Source of the DNA: Micromonospora eburnea
GTDB lineage: Bacteria; Actinomycetota; Actinomycetes; Mycobacteriales; Micromonosporaceae
Assembly: GCF_900090225.1 (NCBI RefSeq)
Contig: NZ_FMHY01000002.1
Location: 3,720,001 to 3,784,000 of the forward strand
Length of the DNA: 64,000 nucleotides
Reading direction: 5' to 3'
Shown: positions 59,272 to 64,000 of the stretch, piece after piece
How positions within the stretch are numbered: position 1 is the stretch's first letter
Layout: each line of letters starts with the position of its first letter
Made by a program: the position numbers and the translations under genes
Notes under the pieces: generated by a model
What the model was told of the DNA's origin: nothing
Seen by the model: the letters and a program-made list of their open reading frames with translations, nothing else
Databases searched by the model: none

Positions 59272-59952
59272 ATGAGCGTGAGCATGCCCGTCATCCGGGC
59301 CCGATGGCGCGACATCGGCTGGATCGCCGATCTCGTCACCGACGCCCTGAACCCCACCCCCATCGGCGCCTGGCTCGTCCCGGACGAGCGACATCGACCA
59401 TCCGTGCTCGCCGCGGTGGCCCGGATCTGGACCGAACACGCACTGCTCTTCGGCGACGCGTTCCTGCTCCAGGACGGCTCGGCGGCGGCCGTCTGGTTTC
59501 ACCGCTACCGGCCGATCCCGCCACCCGCGCGGTACGCCGACCGGCTCGCCGATGCCTGCGGAGAGCACCGGGAGCGGTTCGACCGCCTCGACCGGGTGCT
59601 CGCGGCGCGGCGTCCCACCGAGGCGCACAACCACCTCGCGCTGCTGGCCGCACCGGGGCGGTCCTCGGCGCGGCGGGCAGCGGCGCTCCTCGCCGGGGCG
59701 CAGCGCTGGATGGACACGCTGGGCCTGCCGACGTACGCGGAGGCGTTCACCGAGGCCGACCGGGACCTGTTCCGCCGGCACGGCTACGCCGACCGGGAGG
59801 CCTTCCCGGTGCCGGACGGCACGACCACGCACCCGATGTGGCGGCTGTCGCCGTTCTGGACCGGCCGCTCCGGCGGCAACGCCCGCTGGCCGGCCTGCCG
59901 CCCGCCGGCCCTGACGCGTAACGGCCGGGTGAACGCTTGGGCCCTGCGCTGA
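59272..59952 (+). CDS. GNAT family N-acetyltransferase
   Basis: The 226-residue protein begins at ATG 59272 with AGGAG 6 bases upstream. It resembles actinobacterial GNAT proteins in which the acetyl-CoA site lies around LLAAPGRSSARRAAALLAGA and in which PTYAEAFTEADRDLFRRHGY precedes the last strand; the classical RxxGxG/A is degenerate. The acceptor is unknown. A strong hairpin (59960-59996) directly follows the stop, so the gene is monocistronic. Confidence 0.7.
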   Translation: MSVSMPVIRARWRDIGWIADLVTDALNPTPIGAWLVPDERHRPSVLAAVARIWTEHALLFGDAFLLQDGSAAAVWFHRYRPIPPPARYADRLADACGEHRERFDRLDRVLAARRPTEAHNHLALLAAPGRSSARRAAALLAGAQRWMDTLGLPTYAEAFTEADRDLFRRHGYADREAFPVPDGTTTHPMWRLSPFWTGRSGGNARWPACRPPALTRNGRVNAWALR

Positions 59953-59959
59953 GGTGGTC

Positions 59960-59996
59960 CGACCGGGGCGGCCCCGCAGGAGGACCGCCCCGGTCG
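59960..59996 (+). terminator. Hairpin terminator of the GNAT gene
   Basis: CGACCGGGGCGG (59960-59971) and CCGCCCCGGTCG (59985-59996) are a perfect 12-bp stem with a 13-base loop, 7 bases after the stop at 59952. No T-tract. The 234 bases from here to the PBP start hold no gene that I can support. Confidence 0.7.
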
Positions 59997-60230
59997 CGTC
60001 CCGTCACCACCGGCAGTCGGGGGAATTACCGCTGGTCAGGCACGAAACCGATCGACGGTGGGCGCTCCCGCAACCCGCCCCACCGAGGTCTCGTCGAAGG
60101 CGACCGTCAATGCCCCGATCGCGATATAGAACACATCCGGCGACGGCGGTGAGACACGACGTACCCGCAGCTCCACTAACGTGCAGGTCGAGCAGGGACA
60201 CGATTCGGCCGAGCAGTCGGAGGGTATCGG

Positions 60231-62567
60231 GTGCGGGAACTTCCTACCGATCACAACGACCACGCCGGCGGTGCCACCGCCCCCACCCGGCGCCGGAAGC
60301 GTCGGCGTCACCGCCTCCTGATCTTCCTGGCGGTCTTCGCGCTGCTGGCCGGCTCCGGCCTGCTCGCCGGTGGCTACTACTTCGACAGCGTGCCCACGCC
60401 CTCGGACCTCAGACTTCCCGAGTCGACGACCGTCTACTACGCCGACGGCCGCACCCCCATGGCGAAGCTGGGCGACGAGAACCGCACGATCGTCCCGTAC
60501 GACCAGATGAACGACTCCGCCAAGCAGGCCATCGTGGCGGCCGAGGACCGCACGTTCTGGACCAACAAGGGCATCGACTTCAGCGGCGTACTCCGCGCCG
60601 CCTGGTCCAACCTCACCGGCGGGCAGCGCCAGGGCGCCTCCACCATCACGCAGCAGTACGCGCGGGTCGCCGCCGACCTGAACGGGGTCACCTACTCGCG
60701 CAAGCTGCGCGAGGCGGTGATCGCCTGGAAGCTGGCCGACAAGTACAGCAAGGAGGAGATCCTCGGCTTCTACCTCAACACCGTCCCGTTCGGGCGGGGC
60801 GCGTACGGGATCGAGGCCGCCGCGCAGACGTTCTTCGGCAAGACGGTACGCCGGGACGCGCCGCCGGCACAGCAACTGACCCAGGCGGAGGCGATGGTGC
60901 TCTGCGCGATGGTCAAGCAGCCCGAGGCCGATCCGGCCGACCCGGAGGGCGCACCCGGCTACGACCCGCGACGCAACGCCCTGGCCAAACAGAACTCGAT
61001 CGACCGCTGGAACTACATCCGCGACGGCATGGTGAAGCTGGGCTACCTGACGCCCGAGCAGGCGGCGAACCTGGCGTACCCGGACACGGTCAAGCCGATC
61101 GACCCCGACGCCGGCCGGTCCGGGCTGGACCAGCCCACCGGCCTGGTCGTCAACCACGTGCTCGGCGAGCTGCGCCAGACCGAGCAGTTCCGGGGCAAGC
61201 CGGACGAGGTCATCCGCGACGGCGGCTACAGGATCGTCACCACCATCGACAAGCGGGTCCAGGACGCGGCCGAGGCGAGCGCCGACATCCGCCGCGGCAC
61301 CGCCCCCGAGGCGGTCCGCGGCCAGCCGGACAACTGGCAGGCCGCGCTGGTGGCGGTGGAACCGGGCACCGGCCGGGTGCTCGGTTACTACGGCGGCAAC
61401 AACGGTCGCGGCGCCGACTACGCCGGCTGGTACTACGACGAGGACGGGCAGGCGCACGGGTTCGGCCAGCACCCGCCGGGGTCGTCGTTCAAGGTGTACG
61501 ACCTGGCCGCCGCCGTGCAGGACAAGATCTCCGTGAAGCAGCACTTCGACTCGCCGGAGACCAAGGAGTTCCCGGATTCGGGGCGGACCAAGGGCAGCCC
61601 GGCCGGCCCGATCCGCAACGCCGAGCACGCCGCCTGCCAACCGGACTGCGCGCTCTGGGAGGCGACGGTCGCCTCGCTGAACGTCACCTATTTCGAGCTG
61701 ACCGAGAAGCTCGGCACCGCTAAGGTGATCGACATGGCGAAGCGGGCCGGGGTCGACTCGATGTGGGCGACCGAGAAGGGCAACCCGCAGCCGCAGCGGG
61801 TGGACCTGCGCGACAAGCCGGCCGCCGAGGTGGCCAAGCGGTTCTCCACCGAGGTCGGCATCGGCCAGTACGGCATCACCGTCCAGGACCACGCGAACGG
61901 GATGGCGACCTTCGCGGCCGGCGGCAAGCGCGCCGAGGCGCACTTCGTCCGCTCAGTGACCAAGGGCGACGACGAGTTGTACGCCGAGCGGCTGACGCAG
62001 ACCGACGTCGGGCTGGACGAGGAGGCGATCAACCAGCTCGACTGGACGTTGCGCCGGGTACGCGCCGCCAGGCTCGACAACGGCTGGGACTCCGCCGGCA
62101 AGACCGGCACCTGGCAGGCGGGCCAGAGCACCACGCAGAACGTGCACACGTGGATGGTCGGGTGGACCGGTGCCCTCGCGGCGGCGGTCTGGCTCGGCAC
62201 CAGCGACGGCAAGCCGCTGAGGACGAAGAACGGCAGCTACGAGGTGTACGGGTCCAACGCCCCCGGACCGATCTGGCGACAGTTCATGGAGCAGGCGACC
62301 GCGGCCATGAAGCTCGACCCGGGCAAGTACCGGTTCAGCGACCCGAGGTTCCCGGACGACACCCCACCGCCGTCGGCCACGAACCGGCCGGCGCCGACCA
62401 CCTCCTCGTCCCCTACGGCCTCCTCTCGTCCGACGCCGAGCGCGACGCCGTCGGACTCCAGGCCCAGCCCGAGCCCGAGTGACCCGCCGACGCCGACGCC
62501 GAGCGGCTCGCTCTCGCTGAGCCCGCTGCCGAGCGTGTCGCCGTCGCGGACCAGGGGGCCGAGGTGA
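60231..62567 (+). CDS. Class A penicillin-binding protein (transglycosylase/transpeptidase)
   Basis: The 778-residue bifunctional peptidoglycan synthase has a basic N-terminus (RRRKRRRH), one membrane anchor (LLIFLAVFALLAGSGLLAGG), a GT51 transglycosylase domain with AAEDRTFWTNKGIDFSG (catalytic Glu near 104), GASTITQQYARVA and GFYLNTVPFGRGAYGIEAAA, and a transpeptidase domain with the nucleophile Ser418 in PPGSSFK, SLN (VASLNVTYFE) and KTG (Lys624 in SAGKTGTWQ). The last 65 residues are a Ser/Thr/Pro-rich tail outside the domain. It polymerises and crosslinks peptidoglycan at the membrane surface. GTG 60231 is the start. The next gene begins 18 bases later. Confidence 0.94.
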   Translation: MRELPTDHNDHAGGATAPTRRRKRRRHRLLIFLAVFALLAGSGLLAGGYYFDSVPTPSDLRLPESTTVYYADGRTPMAKLGDENRTIVPYDQMNDSAKQAIVAAEDRTFWTNKGIDFSGVLRAAWSNLTGGQRQGASTITQQYARVAADLNGVTYSRKLREAVIAWKLADKYSKEEILGFYLNTVPFGRGAYGIEAAAQTFFGKTVRRDAPPAQQLTQAEAMVLCAMVKQPEADPADPEGAPGYDPRRNALAKQNSIDRWNYIRDGMVKLGYLTPEQAANLAYPDTVKPIDPDAGRSGLDQPTGLVVNHVLGELRQTEQFRGKPDEVIRDGGYRIVTTIDKRVQDAAEASADIRRGTAPEAVRGQPDNWQAALVAVEPGTGRVLGYYGGNNGRGADYAGWYYDEDGQAHGFGQHPPGSSFKVYDLAAAVQDKISVKQHFDSPETKEFPDSGRTKGSPAGPIRNAEHAACQPDCALWEATVASLNVTYFELTEKLGTAKVIDMAKRAGVDSMWATEKGNPQPQRVDLRDKPAAEVAKRFSTEVGIGQYGITVQDHANGMATFAAGGKRAEAHFVRSVTKGDDELYAERLTQTDVGLDEEAINQLDWTLRRVRAARLDNGWDSAGKTGTWQAGQSTTQNVHTWMVGWTGALAAAVWLGTSDGKPLRTKNGSYEVYGSNAPGPIWRQFMEQATAAMKLDPGKYRFSDPRFPDDTPPPSATNRPAPTTSSSPTASSRPTPSATPSDSRPSPSPSDPPTPTPSGSLSLSPLPSVSPSRTRGPR

Positions 62568-62585
62568 CCACCAGGAGGTGCCAGC

Positions 62586-63191
62586 ATGCCCGTTGAACTG
62601 CCGGAACTGATCGTCCCGGACGCCGCCGCCTGGCGGCGGTGGCTCGGTGAACACCACGCCGACCCGGACGGCGTGTGGCTGGTGCTGGCGAAACGCGGCG
62701 GCACCGGCCCCACCACCGTCAACTACGACCAGGCGCTCGACGAGGCGCTCTGCCACGGCTGGATCGACGGCCAGGTGAAGAGCCGCGACGAGGGCACCTA
62801 CCGGCAGCGGTTCACCCCACGCCGGGCGCGCAGCCCCTGGTCGGCGCGGAACGTCGGCATCGTCGAGCGGCTGCTCGCCGAGGGCCGCATGCACCCGGCC
62901 GGACTCGCCGAGGTGGAACGCGCCAAGCGCGACGGCCGCTGGGACACCGCGTACGCCGGACAGGCCACGGCGGAGGTCCCGGCGGACCTCGCGGCCGCGC
63001 TCGTCGCCGAGCCCCGGGCCCGGGCGATGTTCGACATCCTCACCGCTCAGAACCGGTACTCCATCCTCTACCGGCTCGCCACCGCCAAGCGCGCCGACAC
63101 CCGCCAACGCCGGCTCGCGGAGTTCGTCGCCATGCTGGCCCGCGGCGAGACCGTCTACCCACAACGCCGGCGGCTCGGCGACCCCGACTGA
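62586..63191 (+). CDS. YdeI/OmpD-associated family protein
   Basis: The 201-residue protein starts ELPELIVPDAAAWRRWLGEH and has the YdeI pattern GVWLVLAKRGGTGPTTVNYD, DEALCHGWIDGQVKSRDEGT, QRFTPRRARSPWSARNVGIV and RWDTAYAGQA. The family is linked to bacteriocin or peptide resistance in some reports, but its biochemical role is unknown. It lies 18 bases after the class A PBP gene and is probably co-transcribed with it, although functional coupling is not known. ATG 62586 has AGGAGG about 7 bases upstream. Confidence 0.87.
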   Translation: MPVELPELIVPDAAAWRRWLGEHHADPDGVWLVLAKRGGTGPTTVNYDQALDEALCHGWIDGQVKSRDEGTYRQRFTPRRARSPWSARNVGIVERLLAEGRMHPAGLAEVERAKRDGRWDTAYAGQATAEVPADLAAALVAEPRARAMFDILTAQNRYSILYRLATAKRADTRQRRLAEFVAMLARGETVYPQRRRLGDPD

Positions 63192-63339
63192 CCGCCCAAC
63201 CGGTGTGCGACCCTGGTCCGGGTGGTCGTGGTCGACGTCGATGACACGCCGTGCCTCACCCGCCGGGGAGGGCGCGCGCGCCCGGGCTGCGCTTCGTCGC
63301 CTGTCTGCAGAGCGGCGTACGGCGGCGCGGCCGGCCGGG

Positions 63340-63933
63340 TCAGGAGGCCAGCACCAGCTCACGCAGCTTGCCGTCGAGGGTCGGCGCGTCGACTCCGCCC
63401 GGCCAGCCCCGCAACAGCGCACCGCCCTTGGCGACGACCACCACGGCCGGTGGCTCGCGGACCGCGTACGACTGCCCGATCGTGCCGTCATCGTCGACGA
63501 CGACCGGGTACTCCACCCGATGTTCCCGCAGGTACCGGTGCAGGTCATCCGGCTTGTCCTCCCCGGCCACCCCGACGAGGACGACCCGGTCCCGGTAGGT
63601 GCGGGCCAACTCGCTCAGCGCGTCCTGCCGCTGCTCGCACTGGGCGCACCAGGAGCTGAAGAAGACGAGCACGACCGGCCGGTCGGCCCACAGGTCGGCG
63701 AGGGCGACCCGACTGCCGTCGGTCAACGAACCGGTGACGGCCGGCGCGGCCGGCACGCCGGAGGGGGCCGGTCGCAGCGCGAGCCCATCGGGCGCCGGGC
63801 CGGGCAGCGCCGCGGCACCACCGGGGACCGGCTCCGGCCGCGCCGGGGCGCCGTCGGAACAGGACGTCGAGGACAGCACCGCGACCAGGGCCAGCGCTGC
63901 GGCGGCCAGGCGGACGGCGTACCTGCGGGTCAT
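63340..63933 (-). CDS. TlpA-like thioredoxin-fold lipoprotein
   Basis: The 197-residue protein has a lipoprotein signal ending in AVLSSTSC (Cys 25), a Pro/Ala-rich linker, and a thioredoxin domain with FFSSWCAQCEQRQDALSELA (CxxC active site), VVLVGVAGEDKPDDLHRYL and REPPAVVVVAKGG (cis-Pro). It faces the outside and probably reduces disulfides in exported proteins or cytochromes, as TlpA/ResA do. The ATG at 63933 overlaps the stop of the upstream gene by ATGA, so the two are co-translated. The 148 bases after the stop show no gene. Confidence 0.9.
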   Translation of the reverse strand: MTRRYAVRLAAAALALVAVLSSTSCSDGAPARPEPVPGGAAALPGPAPDGLALRPAPSGVPAAPAVTGSLTDGSRVALADLWADRPVVLVFFSSWCAQCEQRQDALSELARTYRDRVVLVGVAGEDKPDDLHRYLREHRVEYPVVVDDDGTIGQSYAVREPPAVVVVAKGGALLRGWPGGVDAPTLDGKLRELVLAS

Positions 63934-64000
63934 GCCGGCACCACCGCGACGAGCGCGGGGCCCTCGCTGGTGTTCGGGGTGAGGTCGATCGGCGGGTGGC
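63930..64000 (-). CDS. 3' end of an upstream gene (partial, unknown)
   Basis: The minus frame ending at TGA 63930 translates to HPPIDLTPNTSEGPALVAVV then PA before the stop and runs off the window. The ATGA overlap with the TlpA-like gene indicates an operon. It may belong to a MauE/DoxX-type membrane protein or another redox partner, but 23 residues do not allow assignment. Confidence 0.5.
   Translation of the reverse strand, partial: HPPIDLTPNTSEGPALVAVVPA

Noticed and set aside
1..64000. Mobile element, prophage, CRISPR array, tRNA or rRNA
   Set aside because: I found no integrase, transposase, phage gene, regular spacer array or RNA gene signature on either strand by reading.

Overview
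The window is high-GC chromosomal DNA with many GTG starts, dense 4-base (ATGA/GTGA) gene overlaps, strongly GC3-biased codons and several promoter/start arrangements that fit leaderless mRNAs. Together with the gene types (DUF574 methyltransferase, a fused D-lactate dehydrogenase-like FAD/Fe-S protein, membrane-tethered mycoredoxin-like protein, streptogrisin-like S1 protease, Tat-exported enzymes, ABC importers without their own ATPase) this points to a filamentous actinomycete, probably Micromonosporaceae (Micromonospora-like); the genus is an inference. I see no rRNA, tRNA, CRISPR array, integrase, transposase or replication origin.

Layout. 1-3.1 kb: the 3' part of a nuclease-helicase (DUF2075) gene, then a ROK regulator whose end overlaps a remnant of an AHSA1/SRPBCC gene found intact at 25.5 kb. 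3.2-11.0 kb (minus): a tight seven-gene operon with a UgpB-like lipoprotein, a glycerophosphodiester phosphodiesterase, an inositol-monophosphatase-family enzyme, two Ugp-like permeases, a metallophosphoesterase and a Tat-exported beta-helix protein. 11.2-12.9 kb (minus): PiT phosphate transporter plus its DUF47 partner. 13.1-18.4 kb (plus): a five-gene operon with two FGGY sugar/polyol kinases, a histidine phosphatase, a DeoR regulator and a 2-hydroxyacid dehydrogenase. The promoters of the two catabolic operons share the sequence TTTAACATCA, so the DeoR protein may control both; the whole 3-18 kb block looks like a phosphodiester/polyol-phosphate uptake and breakdown locus.

18.6-31.3 kb: a lipoprotein hydrolase, an EamA-type transporter, a penicillin-acylase-family enzyme, the fmdB-fmdA pair (amide hydrolysis), small membrane and SRPBCC proteins, msrB, a cytochrome P450, a small secreted cysteine protein, a truncated-looking DUF998 protein and a NarL-type two-component system. 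31.4-45.0 kb: GNAT and B12-type radical SAM genes, a GH65 enzyme, a TetR/SRPBCC pair with a perfect operator over the start codon, pncB, a methyltransferase, several unknowns, a CPA1 antiporter, yciO and an SGNH hydrolase.

45.2-64 kb: nitronate monooxygenase-like protein, an ABC exporter cassette with its ArsR-type regulator, a redoxin, DUF4253, a 931-residue FAD/Fe-S dehydrogenase, a secreted S1 protease, a DUF574 methyltransferase, a GH18-like secreted protein, an AadA-like nucleotidyltransferase, a proline-valine-rich secreted protein, a GNAT protein, a class A penicillin-binding protein, a YdeI-like protein and a TlpA-like lipoprotein with the end of one more gene. Two related palindromic elements (49.1 and 55.6 kb) sit just downstream of minus-strand genes. 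Apart from the two catabolic operons and a few cassettes, the region is ordinary housekeeping and accessory chromosome.
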